Below are positions 18,255-27,627 of a stretch of DNA of 64,000 nucleotides, piece by piece (within the stretch, counting starts at the first letter, position 1; each line of letters begins with the position of its first letter). The stretch lies in the NCBI RefSeq assembly GCF_014653575.1, contig NZ_BNAQ01000001.1, forward strand, positions 248,001 to 312,000, read 5' to 3'. This stretch comes from Sphingomonas glacialis. GTDB lineage: Bacteria; Pseudomonadota; Alphaproteobacteria; Sphingomonadales; Sphingomonadaceae. The translations under genes and the position numbers were made by a program. The notes under the pieces are model-generated. The model did not search any database. It saw only the letters and a list, made by a program, of their open reading frames with translations, and was not told the DNA's origin.

Positions 18255-18878
18255 GTGGCTGAACAGAGACTTGTCCATATCATCGACGATGAGGAGGCGA
18301 TCCGCCGGTCGGCAAGCTTCATGCTCAAGACGTCGGGCTTCGCGGTCGAGACCTGGGCGTCGGGCGTCGATTTCCTCCGGGAGGCGAAGCATGCGGCGAT
18401 GGGCTGCGTACTGCTCGATGTCCGCATGCCCGAGATGGACGGGCTTGCAGTCCAACAGGCCATGCTCGAACGCGGCATTGCGATGCCGGTCGTCGTGCTG
18501 ACCGGGCACGGCGATGTCTCGATCGCAGTGCGAGCAATGAAGGCCGGCGCGGTCGATTTCATCGAGAAGCCGTTCGCCAAGGCGCTGTTGCTCGAGTCGC
18601 TCGCCGTGGCGTTCGAGCGGATCGATCGTTCCGAAGCCGATGCCGTGCGCGCGGCCGACGCTGCGATCGCGATCAGCGCACTGACGGCGCGCGAACGCGA
18701 GGTCCTCGAGGGCCTGGCGAGAGGGCTGCCTAACAAAACGATCGCCTACGACTTCGGCATCTCGCCGCGCACGGTCGAAGTCCACCGCGCCAACATCATG
18801 TCCAAATTGCACGCGCGCAGTTTGTCCGAAGCGCTGCGGATCGCCTTTGCCGCGGGGTTGGGCAGCTCGCGCGGTTGA
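18255..18878 (+). CDS. FixJ-family two-component response regulator
   Basis: A 207-residue regulator with an N-terminal receiver (residues 1-120, acidic pair Asp11/Asp12, phospho-acceptor Asp55 in LLDVRMPEMDG, and EKPF with the conserved lysine). A LuxR-type helix-turn-helix follows (LTAREREVLEGLARGLPNKTIA, then TVEVHRANIMSKL). This is the FixJ/NarL layout. The start is GTG with CGGAG upstream. No FixL-type kinase is adjacent; the hybrid kinase at the other end of the island (6031-8481) is the nearest possible partner. It probably controls the energy and stress genes between them, an inference from position and the shared boxes. Confidence 0.93.
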   Translation: MAEQRLVHIIDDEEAIRRSASFMLKTSGFAVETWASGVDFLREAKHAAMGCVLLDVRMPEMDGLAVQQAMLERGIAMPVVVLTGHGDVSIAVRAMKAGAVDFIEKPFAKALLLESLAVAFERIDRSEADAVRAADAAIAISALTAREREVLEGLARGLPNKTIAYDFGISPRTVEVHRANIMSKLHARSLSEALRIAFAAGLGSSRG

Positions 18879-18883
18879 GTACC

Positions 18884-18898
18884 CGGACCGCCGGTCCG
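18884..18898 (+). terminator. hairpin CGGACC-GCC-GGTCCG after the response regulator
   Basis: A perfect 6-3-6 GC-rich hairpin starting five bases after the FixJ-type stop codon. It has no T-run, so it is either a weak terminator or an RNA-stabilising stem. Confidence 0.4.
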
Positions 18899-19223
18899 AT
18901 CCGACGCTCCAGACGCGATCGCACCTGCCACGACGCCCGCCGCGAGCCGCACGAGCATGACCGGCGAAACCGGTACCATCGCCTGAGAGGCGCGCACCCC
19001 CAAGCGCAGCGGGAGCCGTGCGGCGGGCATGTCGAGCGCAAACAAGCCGATCGGCTTGCGATCCAAGATGTCGATATCGCGCGAAGGCGCCGGGCGACAC
19101 GGCGTGCGCGGTGCCTTATGGGAATTTCTCGTCGACGGGGATCACCGGATCACCGAACCTCACAAGCGGCGCAAGGAGCGCGATCCCCGCGATGAGGGCG
19201 ATCCGGGCGTGAGGACCCTGCGA
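18890..19223 (-). pseudogene. possible remnant of a minus-strand gene in a 509-base gap
   Basis: The gap 18879-19387 has no intact gene. On the minus strand, 19223-19116 is open and reads ARIALIAGIALLAPLVRFG then DPVIPVDEKFP before TAA. In another frame, 19066 downward reads DRKPIGLFALDMPAARLPL followed by a hydrophobic stretch (SPVMLVRLAAGVVAGAIASG). Both pieces have the GC-rich third positions of real genes and look like parts of a membrane or secreted protein, but there is no start codon for the first and a frame change between them. I read this as a decayed gene. No family is recognised. Confidence 0.25.
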
Positions 19224-19387
19224 TCAGGACGGGATTGCGACGCAGGCAGGATCGCGGGGTCAGGCGGGCGCCGGGGTTTGTCACTAACCACCGCGAGCTG
19301 GCCGCATGCGGGGTTGCGGCCGCATGGCTTCAGCCGCATTGTCGCCACACGCCAACGGCATAGGCCGCGGCAAGCAGAAATTGAGCC

Positions 19388-21781
19388 GTGGACACCGTGT
19401 TGCGTTTTTCTCCTATCGTCGGTCTTCTCGGTCTGTTGCTGGCGGCGCCCGCCGTCGAGGCGGCGTCCTCCTCGTTCGACCTTGTCGGCCCCCGACTGGA
19501 CGTCAGCGTGGTGCGCGACGGCGTTACGCTCCCGCTCGAGCGCGTGCCCAACCTCGCCGAAGGCGACCACATCTCGGTCAAGCTCGCCCCCCTTGCGGGG
19601 CATGACGAACATTACCGGCTGATCGCGGTGTTCCTGCGCGGCGCGGTCGATCGCCCCGGTAAGGACTGGTTCCGCGAGGCCGAGAGTTGGCGGGAGAAGA
19701 ACGCCAGCCTGTCGCTCGTCGTCCCCAAGGACGCACAGCAGATGGCGCTGTTCATCGTCCCCGAGCGCGGCGGCGGCGCGAATGCGGTGATCAGCGCGGT
19801 CCGCAAGCAGCCCGGTGCGTTCGTCCGCGCGGCGCAAGAGCTCAATCAGGCCTCGCTCGACCGCGCACGGCTCGACACCTTCCTCCTCGAGATGCAGCGT
19901 GCCGAGCGCAAGAACCCCGAGAGCCTTGCCGCCGTCTCGCCGGTCCTGACGCGCAGCCTTGCGGTCAAGCTCAAGGCCGAATGCCTCGCGCAGCCGACCG
20001 AAGTCCAATCGGCGTGTCTGACCGGCGACCGCGAGACGCTGCTGCTCGCCGACACGCACAGTTCGGCGCTCGCCGACACGCTCGCCGGCGCGCCGACCGA
20101 CCTCGCTTTCCAGCTGAGCGCGACACCGCAAGCCGGATACGGCTCGTACAGCTCCTATATCGGCGTGGTGCGCGACCTGTTCCGGATGTTCGGCGCGTTC
20201 CAGTCGACCCAGCTCCAGTTCATTCCGGCGCTCGCGCAACAGCGTAACGCCACTGTGACGGTATTGCTCAACACGCCGGTCTCGTTCGCCAAGCCGACCT
20301 CGGTGATGGTCGTCGCGCTCCCGGCGATCGAAGCGCCCAAGCCGCCGCCGCTGCGCCAGCCACTGCCGGCCACGATGCTGTGCGCCGCACCAGGAGTGAT
20401 ATTGCCAGTCGAAGGCGCACCGCTGGTCTATGCCACGGGCTATGCGCACGACATGGTCTTACGGCTCAAGCGGCTTGACGGGACGCAAGCCGAGATGCCG
20501 GTCCGCGCCGATCCAAGCCTTGGCGGATTCGTCGCGACCGGGGAGATTCCGTTCGGGCCGTTCGGACCGGTCATCTCCGCGCAATTGCACGGTGCGTGGG
20601 GCTTTTCGTCGTTCGATGGCCCGAGCTACGTCCTGACCAAGCCCGGCGACGGGACGTGGAAGGCAACCGATCGCACCGCGCTGGTCGTCGGCCGCTCGAA
20701 CGAACTGCAACTGACAGGCGGCAGCGCAGGGTGCGTCACCAAGATCGGGCTGCGGCGCGGCGATGGTGCGGTCGAGCCGCTGAGCTGGAAGCAATCGGCC
20801 ACGCACGGGATCGTCGCGACCGTCCCGCTCGAGCAATCCGAACCCGGCACGGTCTCGATCGTGATCGAGGAAAAGGGCGTCGCGACGCCGACCGAACTGC
20901 CGCTGCGCGCGCTGCAGCAAGCGGGCAGTGTCGATGAACTGAGCTTCCACGCGGGCGACGACCAGGCCACACTGACCGGCACGCGGCTCGACCAAGTGAT
21001 CGGAGTGACGCTCGGCACCCTCGCCTTCCAGCCGGGCGCGCTGACTCGCGTCGGCAAGCAGGATCGCGTCGCGCTGCAGGCTGCCAATCCGGCCAGCGCT
21101 ATGGCGCTCGCTGCGGGCACAACGCTTCCCGCCGACATCAGCTATGTCGGCGGACGCCACAAATCACTGAGCGTGACGATCGCACCGCACCGCGTCTCGG
21201 CGACGCTGCTCCGCGTTACGGCGCGGGCGCCGGTGCGTGATGGCGCCTTGCCAATCACCTTGCCCGGCACCGCGGTCTTTGCGCAGGATGCCCGACTGAC
21301 CTTTGCCTTCCACCTCAACGACGCCCCCCCGCTCTCGGGACGCGAAAGCATCGAGATCGGGACGGTCGACGGGCGCACCAGCACGATGGTCGCGGCGGGC
21401 AAGGGCTATGATCTGCAGGACGCCAAGACGGGGATCGTCTCGATCAACCCGGCCGAAGCGCTCGGGCCCACGGCCTATGGCGCCCTGCGCTTCCGCATCG
21501 CAAGCGACGGCGCAGGTTCATCCTGGACGCCGCTCGCCACGGTCGTGCGACTCCCGGAGATCCACTCGATCAGCTGCGCGGCGCGGAAGGCCTGCAAGCT
21601 GACGGGCAACCGCTTCTTCCTGATCGAAGCGGTCGGGACGAACGCCGAGATGCAGCCGAGCCAGGCGATCCCCGACGGTTTCGTCGCGACCGAAATCACC
21701 ACGCGCGCGAGCGCCGACGGGCGGATCTACCTGCGGCTGCGCGATGCCCCCGAAGCCATCGCGACGGTAGCGGCACCCTAA
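19388..21781 (+). CDS. large secreted protein of unknown function
   Basis: A 797-residue protein with a signal peptide (hydrophobic core IVGLLGLLLAAPA, cleavage near AVEAAS). The rest has no transmembrane helix and is rich in short beta-strand patterns suggesting repeated beta-sandwich domains, with few cysteines (pairs near CLAQ-CLTG, CAAPG-GCVTK and SCAARKACKL). It is exported and probably periplasmic or on the outer membrane. I recognise no domain. The start is GTG at 19388; GTG at 19397 or TTG at 19400 would also precede the signal peptide. It stands alone, convergent with the efflux operon. Confidence 0.75.
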   Translation: MDTVLRFSPIVGLLGLLLAAPAVEAASSSFDLVGPRLDVSVVRDGVTLPLERVPNLAEGDHISVKLAPLAGHDEHYRLIAVFLRGAVDRPGKDWFREAESWREKNASLSLVVPKDAQQMALFIVPERGGGANAVISAVRKQPGAFVRAAQELNQASLDRARLDTFLLEMQRAERKNPESLAAVSPVLTRSLAVKLKAECLAQPTEVQSACLTGDRETLLLADTHSSALADTLAGAPTDLAFQLSATPQAGYGSYSSYIGVVRDLFRMFGAFQSTQLQFIPALAQQRNATVTVLLNTPVSFAKPTSVMVVALPAIEAPKPPPLRQPLPATMLCAAPGVILPVEGAPLVYATGYAHDMVLRLKRLDGTQAEMPVRADPSLGGFVATGEIPFGPFGPVISAQLHGAWGFSSFDGPSYVLTKPGDGTWKATDRTALVVGRSNELQLTGGSAGCVTKIGLRRGDGAVEPLSWKQSATHGIVATVPLEQSEPGTVSIVIEEKGVATPTELPLRALQQAGSVDELSFHAGDDQATLTGTRLDQVIGVTLGTLAFQPGALTRVGKQDRVALQAANPASAMALAAGTTLPADISYVGGRHKSLSVTIAPHRVSATLLRVTARAPVRDGALPITLPGTAVFAQDARLTFAFHLNDAPPLSGRESIEIGTVDGRTSTMVAAGKGYDLQDAKTGIVSINPAEALGPTAYGALRFRIASDGAGSSWTPLATVVRLPEIHSISCAARKACKLTGNRFFLIEAVGTNAEMQPSQAIPDGFVATEITTRASADGRIYLRLRDAPEAIATVAAP

Positions 21782-21807
21782 CGATCCGGCGGTTGAAAAG
21801 GGTGTGG

Positions 21808-23280
21808 TTACCCCGCGACTGGCGCTTCGGCGGCAGGTCCGGTCCAGCCGCCTGCCGTTGCCACGTATAGCCGCGCCACGTTGAGGAACTGGCGCGTCTG
21901 CGCCAGCACCAGGCCATTGCGGGCACGCTGATACAGGCGCTCGGTCTCGAGCACTTGGAGGATGCCCGAATTGCCGACCTGATAGCTGCGTTGCGACAGA
22001 TGGCGCGATCGTTCGGCGACCGCGACCGACTCGCGCTGGTTGACCACCGAACGCGCGTCGCTCTGGATCGCCGAGAGCAGATCGGCGACTTGGCCGAATG
22101 CGCTCAGCACCGTCTGCTGATAGGTCGACTCGCTCGCCTTGGCGCGGTTGATCGCCGCAGCGCGCTGCGCCTTGAGCGTCCCGCCATGGAAGATCGGCGC
22201 GGTCACGCCGGCAAAGATGTCGTACCCCCGGAACGCGTTCTTGACGAGATCGCCGATCCCCGGTGCGCCCTGCGTCAGCGTCGCGCGGAGCGTGATGTCG
22301 GGATAGAGCCGCGCGGTCGCGACACCGATCTCGGCGGCGGCGGCATGCAGATCGGCTTCGGCCTGGAGGATGTCGGGCCGACGATGCACGAGCTCGGACG
22401 GCAGCGCGACCGGGATAGTGGTGGGCAAGGTCAGTTTGGCGATGTCGAACTCGGTCTCGCCGAGCTCCGACGGCGCGATGCCGACCAGCGTCGCGAGCAG
22501 ATGCCGCGCTTCGGCCAATTGCTGCTCGAGCTGCGGGATGTCGCCGCGATCGGCGGTGTATTGGCTTTGCGCGTTGAGTACCTCGACCAGCGTACCCTCG
22601 CCGCCCTTCCGCCGCTTTTGCGTCAGATCGACGTTGCGCAGATCCTCGGCGAGCAAGGCATTGGCGGTCGCGACCTGCGCACGGATCGCGGCGACGGTGA
22701 GGACCTGGTTGACCACCTGCCCGGCGATCGAGAGATGCGCCGCCTCGGTCTGGCGTTGCTGCGCCTCGACCTGCGCGGCGCTTTGCTCGACCTGGCGGCG
22801 CAGCCCGCCAAACAGATCGAGATCGTAGCTGATCCCGCCGCCGACCGAATAGAGATGGAATTCGGGATTACCGCCGGGCGCGAGCGGATTGTTGCCCGAA
22901 AAGCCGAAGCCCGCGAGATTGACCTGCTGCTGATCGACGCGCGCATTTGCGTCGATCTGCGGGAGACGACGGCCCGCAACGGCGCGCAGTTCGTCACGCG
23001 CCGCGGCAAGCGTCGCATTGCTCGCCGCCAAACTGCGATTGTTGGCGATTGCACGGTCGACCAGCGCATCCATTTCGGGCGATCCGAACGCCGTCCACCA
23101 GCGCTGCGCCGGCCCCGCGCCGAGTGTCACCGCAGGCGCACCGCGCACCGCGGCGCGCTGCTCGCTCGGTGGCTGGTAGCCGCTCACCCCCGGCGTCTGC
23201 GGACGCACGAAATCGGGGCCGACGGTGCACCCGGCGAGCGCGGTCGCGGCGAGGAGGATCGGGAGAAAGCGCATTGGCAT
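21808..23280 (-). CDS. outer-membrane efflux lipoprotein, NodT/OprM family
   Basis: A 490-residue TolC-type channel. The signal peptide ends in the lipobox TALAGC, so it is lipid-anchored in the outer membrane, followed by VGPDFVRPQ and WWTAFGSPEMDALVDRAIANN, hallmarks of the NodT family. Long alpha-helical stretches form two repeats (QVEAQQRQTEAAHLSIAGQV and the C-terminal copy). The ATG at 23280 overlaps the last base of the MFS pump stop (TGATG). It completes a tripartite pump with the two genes upstream. Confidence 0.92.
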   Translation of the reverse strand: MPMRFLPILLAATALAGCTVGPDFVRPQTPGVSGYQPPSEQRAAVRGAPAVTLGAGPAQRWWTAFGSPEMDALVDRAIANNRSLAASNATLAAARDELRAVAGRRLPQIDANARVDQQQVNLAGFGFSGNNPLAPGGNPEFHLYSVGGGISYDLDLFGGLRRQVEQSAAQVEAQQRQTEAAHLSIAGQVVNQVLTVAAIRAQVATANALLAEDLRNVDLTQKRRKGGEGTLVEVLNAQSQYTADRGDIPQLEQQLAEARHLLATLVGIAPSELGETEFDIAKLTLPTTIPVALPSELVHRRPDILQAEADLHAAAAEIGVATARLYPDITLRATLTQGAPGIGDLVKNAFRGYDIFAGVTAPIFHGGTLKAQRAAAINRAKASESTYQQTVLSAFGQVADLLSAIQSDARSVVNQRESVAVAERSRHLSQRSYQVGNSGILQVLETERLYQRARNGLVLAQTRQFLNVARLYVATAGGWTGPAAEAPVAG

Positions 23281-24797
23281 CAGTCCATATGGATCGTTGG
23301 GCCGTCGGCCGCGCCCTTGCGCGGGCCGCGCATCAGCAGGAGCAGCGGAATCACCGCGAGCGTCAGCACGAACAGCAGCCAGAAGGCGTCGATATAGGAG
23401 ACCATCGACGCCTGCCGGGTGACTTGGGCATTGAGCGCCGCGACCGCGCTTGGGAGATTGAAGTCGAAACTTTGCGCCAGCGCGGGATTGTCGGGCCGGA
23501 CGCCTTCGGTCAGTCGCGAATGCACCGCCGCGGCATTGCGGATCGTCAGCGCCTGGAGCACCGAAATGCCGACCGCCGAACCGATATTGCGCGTCAGCGT
23601 GAACATCGCCGCACCCTCGTTGCGATATTTGACGTCGAGCGTCGCGAACGCGATCGTCGTCAGCGGCACGAAGACGAGCCCGGTGCCGAGCCCCTGGATG
23701 AAGCCCGAGACGATCACCAGCCGCTCGCTCATCTGCAGCGAAAAGCCCGCCATGATGTAGAGCGACACCGCCGCCAGCGCGAAGCCGACGAAGATCAGCA
23801 GCCGAGCATCGACGCGCTTGATGATCCGCCCGACGATGATCATCGAGATCAGCGTGCCGATCCCGCGCGGCGCGGTGACGAGCCCGGTCAGCACCACCGG
23901 ATAGCCCATCAGCGTCTCGAGCATCGTCGGCAGCAAAGCGAGCACGCCGAACAGCACGGTGCCGAGGAAGAAGCCGAAGATCGAGCCCGTCAGGAAATTG
24001 CGATCCTTGAACATCCCGATGTCGATGAAGGGCTTTTTCGCGGTCAGCGTATGGACGACGAAGAGATAGCCGAAGAACAGAGCGAGCCCTCCCTCGATGC
24101 AGATTTCGAGCGAGCTGAACCAGTCCTTGGTCTGTCCGCGATCGAGCATCAACTGGAACGCGCCGATCGCGAGCGCCAGCATCGCAAAGCCGAACACGTC
24201 GAGCCGCGGTCGCGCGGCGTCCTTGGTCTCGGTGAGGAAGCCCGACAGACCGACAAAGGCGAGGATGCCGATCGGCAGATTGATGTAGAACACCCAGCGC
24301 CACGTAAGATTGTCGGTCAACCAGCCGCCGAGCGCCGGGCCGATGATCGGCCCGAGGATCGCGCCCATCCCCCACACCGCCATCGCCGGGCCGTGGCGTT
24401 CGGGTGGGTTGATGTCGAGCAGGATCGCCTGGCTCATCGGCACCAGCGCCGCGCCAAACACGCCCTGCAGCAAGCGGAAGCCGACGAGTTCGCCGAGGCT
24501 GTTGGCCAACCCGCACAAGCCCGACACGACAGTGAAACCGACGATCGACCACAGCATCAACCGCTTCCGCCCGAAGCGCCCGGCGAGCCAACCGGTCAGC
24601 GGCGTCATGATCGCCGCCGCGACGATATAGGAGGTCAGGACCCAGGTGATCTCCTCGCTCGATGCCGAGACGCTGCCCTGGATATGCGGCAGCGCGACGT
24701 TCGCGATCGTGCTGTCGAGCGAGTTCATCACGGTCGCCGCCATCACCGACGCGGTGATCAGATTGCGGACGGCGGGGGCCGGATAGGCGCTCGTCAT
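23280..24797 (-). CDS. EmrB/QacA-type MFS drug efflux pump (DHA2)
   Basis: A 505-residue inner-membrane transporter with about 14 transmembrane segments. DHA2 motifs include NSLDSTIANVALPHIQG (first helix), GRFGRKRLM (motif A) and the WGMGAILGPIIGPALGGW antiporter segment (motif C). It should exchange drugs or other hydrophobic compounds for protons. The start at 24797 overlaps the adaptor gene stop (ATGA). It works with the HlyD-type adaptor and NodT-type channel of the same operon. Confidence 0.93.
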   Translation of the reverse strand: MTSAYPAPAVRNLITASVMAATVMNSLDSTIANVALPHIQGSVSASSEEITWVLTSYIVAAAIMTPLTGWLAGRFGRKRLMLWSIVGFTVVSGLCGLANSLGELVGFRLLQGVFGAALVPMSQAILLDINPPERHGPAMAVWGMGAILGPIIGPALGGWLTDNLTWRWVFYINLPIGILAFVGLSGFLTETKDAARPRLDVFGFAMLALAIGAFQLMLDRGQTKDWFSSLEICIEGGLALFFGYLFVVHTLTAKKPFIDIGMFKDRNFLTGSIFGFFLGTVLFGVLALLPTMLETLMGYPVVLTGLVTAPRGIGTLISMIIVGRIIKRVDARLLIFVGFALAAVSLYIMAGFSLQMSERLVIVSGFIQGLGTGLVFVPLTTIAFATLDVKYRNEGAAMFTLTRNIGSAVGISVLQALTIRNAAAVHSRLTEGVRPDNPALAQSFDFNLPSAVAALNAQVTRQASMVSYIDAFWLLFVLTLAVIPLLLLMRGPRKGAADGPTIHMD

Positions 24798-25939
24798 CGC
24801 ACCGGGGTCGCGGCGCCGAACAGATGGCGCTGATAGCCGGTATCGACCGTAACCTCGACGCTTAGCCCGGCATGGAGCGGGATGTCGCGCGGCACTTGGT
24901 CGATGCTGAACTCGATCGGCAGGCGCTGGACCACCTTGACCCAGTTCCCCGTCGCGTTCTCGGGCGGGAGCAGCGCGAAGCTGTTGCCCGTACCGGGGCT
25001 GAAGCTCGCGACGCGGCCGGTCAGCTTGAGGTCGGGAAAGGCATCGATCTTGAAGGTCGCGCGCTGGCCGACGCGCATATGGTCGAGCTGGTTTTCCTTG
25101 AAATTGCCCTCGACCCACAGCCGCGTCCCCGCCAGCGTGAACACCGGCTTCGCCGCCGAAACATAGCTGCCGAGCTGGAGCAGATCGACCTTGGTGACGA
25201 TGCCGTCCTGCGCGGCGCGGACCGTCGTATAGCCGAGGTTGAGCCGCGCGCGTTCAAGCGCGGCCTGTGCTCGCTGGACCGCCGGTTGCCGCTCGGTCGG
25301 CGCGGAGACGCTGCCGGTCAGTGTCGCGGCGACGCCGGCATTCTGCTCGACCGAGGTCGCGATCTGTTGGCGCGCGGTCTGCGCGGCGAGCACCGCCTGG
25401 TCGTATTGCGCTTGCGACGAGATGCCCTCGGCGAGCAGCGCCTTCTGGCGCGCCGCCTCGCGCTGCGCGTAAGCGAGCTTGTCGCGGCCGGCCTGCAGCG
25501 TCGCTTCGCCTTCGCGATAGCTCGCGCGGACCGAGGCGACCTGGGTGCGCGCACTGGCCAGTTCGGCGGCGGCTTCGTCGACGGCCGCCTGATACGGGGC
25601 CGGGTCGATCCGGAACAGGACGTCGCCCGCCTTGACGCGCTGGTTATTGTGGACCGCGATCGCGATGACGGGGCCGCTGACATTGGCGCTGACCGAGACA
25701 AGCCCGGACTGGAGATAGCCATTGTCGGTCGCTTCGTAGCGGCCGCCGCTCAGATAGAAATACACGATGGCCAGCACCGCGACGATCGGCGCCAGCAGCA
25801 GCAAGGGCGTCCGCAAGCGACGCCGGGCGCGGGGCTGGCGGTCGGCGGATTGCACTACGGGAGCAGGCGCGACGATCGGGGTCGAGTCTTCCACCGTGGG
25901 ATAGTCGGCCGGGCGACCTGGCGAATCTTCCAAACTCAT
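24794..25939 (-). CDS. HlyD/EmrA-type membrane fusion protein
   Basis: A 381-residue periplasmic adaptor. One transmembrane helix lies at about residues 45-65 after a proline-rich cytoplasmic tail. Next come the first lipoyl half (NVSGPVIAIAVHNNQRVKAGDVLFRIDP), a long coiled-coil hairpin rich in A, Q and R, and the second lipoyl half (VRAAQDGIVTKVDLLQLGSYV). It links the DHA2 pump to the NodT channel. It is first in its operon; the ATG at 25939 has no strong ribosome site. A promoter candidate lies about 105 bases upstream. No dedicated regulator sits beside it. Confidence 0.92.
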   Translation of the reverse strand: MSLEDSPGRPADYPTVEDSTPIVAPAPVVQSADRQPRARRRLRTPLLLLAPIVAVLAIVYFYLSGGRYEATDNGYLQSGLVSVSANVSGPVIAIAVHNNQRVKAGDVLFRIDPAPYQAAVDEAAAELASARTQVASVRASYREGEATLQAGRDKLAYAQREAARQKALLAEGISSQAQYDQAVLAAQTARQQIATSVEQNAGVAATLTGSVSAPTERQPAVQRAQAALERARLNLGYTTVRAAQDGIVTKVDLLQLGSYVSAAKPVFTLAGTRLWVEGNFKENQLDHMRVGQRATFKIDAFPDLKLTGRVASFSPGTGNSFALLPPENATGNWVKVVQRLPIEFSIDQVPRDIPLHAGLSVEVTVDTGYQRHLFGAATPVR

Positions 25940-26045
25940 AGACTTTGCTCTCGAAAAGCAGTCGGTCCGCAGACGAAAATCGGACGCGGATAGCGCGTGC
26001 AACCGCGGTCGCGCCTTGCCGCTTCCGCCGATACCACGCAAGCAG

Positions 26046-26074
26046 ATAATATGCATGCTTATGTTTTGAAAGAG
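26046..26074 (-). promoter_or_regulatory. candidate promoter of the emrAB-like operon
   Basis: On the minus strand CTCTTT (26074-26069) and TATTAT (26051-26046) are separated by 17 bases, in the only AT-rich spot of the 376-base gap 25940-26315. The spacer contains GCATGCAT palindromes that could bind a repressor. Nothing gene-like is seen in the rest of the gap. Confidence 0.4.
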
Positions 26075-26287
26075 GCTAACGCGATTTGGCGACGCGGCTC
26101 CAGCGCGGATGCGCCGTGGAACGCGGCGCGACGACCCTACTGCGCGCGTAAGACGCCGGGTTTGAACGTGCGGAAACCCCGATCGCCTCGCAATGATCGC
26201 TCTTCCAGCTGACCTTCAGGCGTTAACGGCAAAGGCCATCACCCTCCGCGCAGCAGGGCCGGCACCCGCCGCCTTGAGCGAGCGGCT

Positions 26288-26310
26288 TGCGCCGCCCCCC
26301 GGGCGGCGCA
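26288..26310 (-). terminator. strong GC hairpin after the ABC ATPase gene
   Basis: A perfect hairpin with ten-base arms (TGCGCCGCCC and its complement) and a three-base loop, starting six bases past the ATPase stop codon on the minus strand. No T-run follows, so termination may need Rho or the stem may protect the mRNA end. Confidence 0.55.
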
Positions 26311-26315
26311 CGTGA

Positions 26316-27617
26316 TCAGGCCGGATCGTCGAGCGAGAACAGATCGCCGTCATCGTCGAACGCGAACAGTTCGGCGTAGCGCCCCCATTCGGTCACGGTG
26401 CGCAATGTCGTCGCGGCGAAATCGGGCGACATATGGTCCTCGAGCTCGTCGCGGAAGCGCCGCGCCGGCGCTTGGTGGCTCGGCCGCTCGTCGAGCACGA
26501 CGCGGATGTGGCGCGCAAGCCGGACATGCGTTTCGAGCGTGCGGCGGAAATTGGCCTTGCGCTGGTCGACATCCTCCTGCGCGAACGCCGCGCCGCGCTT
26601 GGTGAGCACCGCATCGCCATCGTCGATATCGAGGAACTGCAACATCTGCAGCGTCTCGACGATCGGAAAGAGGTCGTCGATCTCTAGCTGGAGCGTGTCG
26701 GCGAGCGTGGCGAGCGGCGCGCGGCCCTCGAACGGCGCGGCCTCGATCTCCTCGATCAGGCCCGCCAGGCTGTTGATCGACACGTCGGGCAACGGCCGGT
26801 CGAGGCCGTGTTCGGGCTGCGTCCCAGGGAGCGCCACCGGCACCGCCGCGCGCTGCGTCATCCGCGCATAGATCTGCTCGACCAATTCGCGGAACGCGGG
26901 ATCGAGCCGGTCGCGCGGCTGCGGCAGGTCGACGGTGAACTCGGCCGCAATCCGCCCCGGGTTGGACGACAGCACGAGGATCCGGTCGCACATCAGCACC
27001 GCCTCCTCGATATTGTGCGTGACGATCAGCACCGAGGCGATGCCGAGCTTCCCCTCGCCCCACAGGTCTAGCAGATCGGTGCGCAGCGTCTCGGCGGTCA
27101 GCACGTCGAGTGCCGAGAAGGGTTCGTCCATCAGCAACAGCGACGGCTCGACGACGAGCGCGCGCGCCAGGCCCACACGCTGGCGCATTCCGCCCGACAG
27201 CTCCTTGGGAAAGGCGTTCTCGAACCCGTCGAGCCCGATCAGATCGATCGCGGCGAGCGCGCGGGTGCGGCGTTCCTCGGCCGGCACGCGCTGCGCCTCG
27301 AGGCCGAGCTCGACATTTTGCAGCACCGTCAACCACGGGAACAGCGCGAACGACTGGAACACCATCGAGACCGAGCGCGGCGCGCCATCGGCGTCAGGGA
27401 CGAAGCGAAGCTCGCCGCTCGACGGGCGGACGAGACCAGCGATCGAGCGCAGCAGCGTCGACTTGCCCGATCCCGAGCGGCCGAGCAGCCCGACGATCTC
27501 GCCCTCGCGCACGGCGAGCGCGACGTCTTCGAGAATCGGCGGGCCGCCCTGCTCGCCGCCATAACTATGGCTGACATGCTCGAGCGTGACGACGGGGCGG
27601 GCGGTGTGCGGGATCAT
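26316..27617 (-). CDS. ABC transporter ATPase with C-terminal AAA-associated domain
   Basis: A 433-residue ATPase of the nitrate/sulfonate/taurine importer type. Walker A is GRSGSGKST, the signature LSGGMRQRVGLARALV, and Walker B LLLMDEPFSALD with the switch VTHNIEEAV. After about residue 280 it carries an extra helical domain (SLAGLIEEIEAAP ... LFPIVETLQMLQFLDI ... RRTLETHVRLARHIR), which matches the AAA-associated C-terminal domain found in ATPases paired with fused double permeases. It energises import through the downstream-named partner permease; the ligand is not known. Start ATG 27617, 10 bases after the permease stop. Confidence 0.9.
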   Translation of the reverse strand: MIPHTARPVVTLEHVSHSYGGEQGGPPILEDVALAVREGEIVGLLGRSGSGKSTLLRSIAGLVRPSSGELRFVPDADGAPRSVSMVFQSFALFPWLTVLQNVELGLEAQRVPAEERRTRALAAIDLIGLDGFENAFPKELSGGMRQRVGLARALVVEPSLLLMDEPFSALDVLTAETLRTDLLDLWGEGKLGIASVLIVTHNIEEAVLMCDRILVLSSNPGRIAAEFTVDLPQPRDRLDPAFRELVEQIYARMTQRAAVPVALPGTQPEHGLDRPLPDVSINSLAGLIEEIEAAPFEGRAPLATLADTLQLEIDDLFPIVETLQMLQFLDIDDGDAVLTKRGAAFAQEDVDQRKANFRRTLETHVRLARHIRVVLDERPSHQAPARRFRDELEDHMSPDFAATTLRTVTEWGRYAELFAFDDDGDLFSLDDPA

Positions 27618-27627
27618 GATAAGGTCC

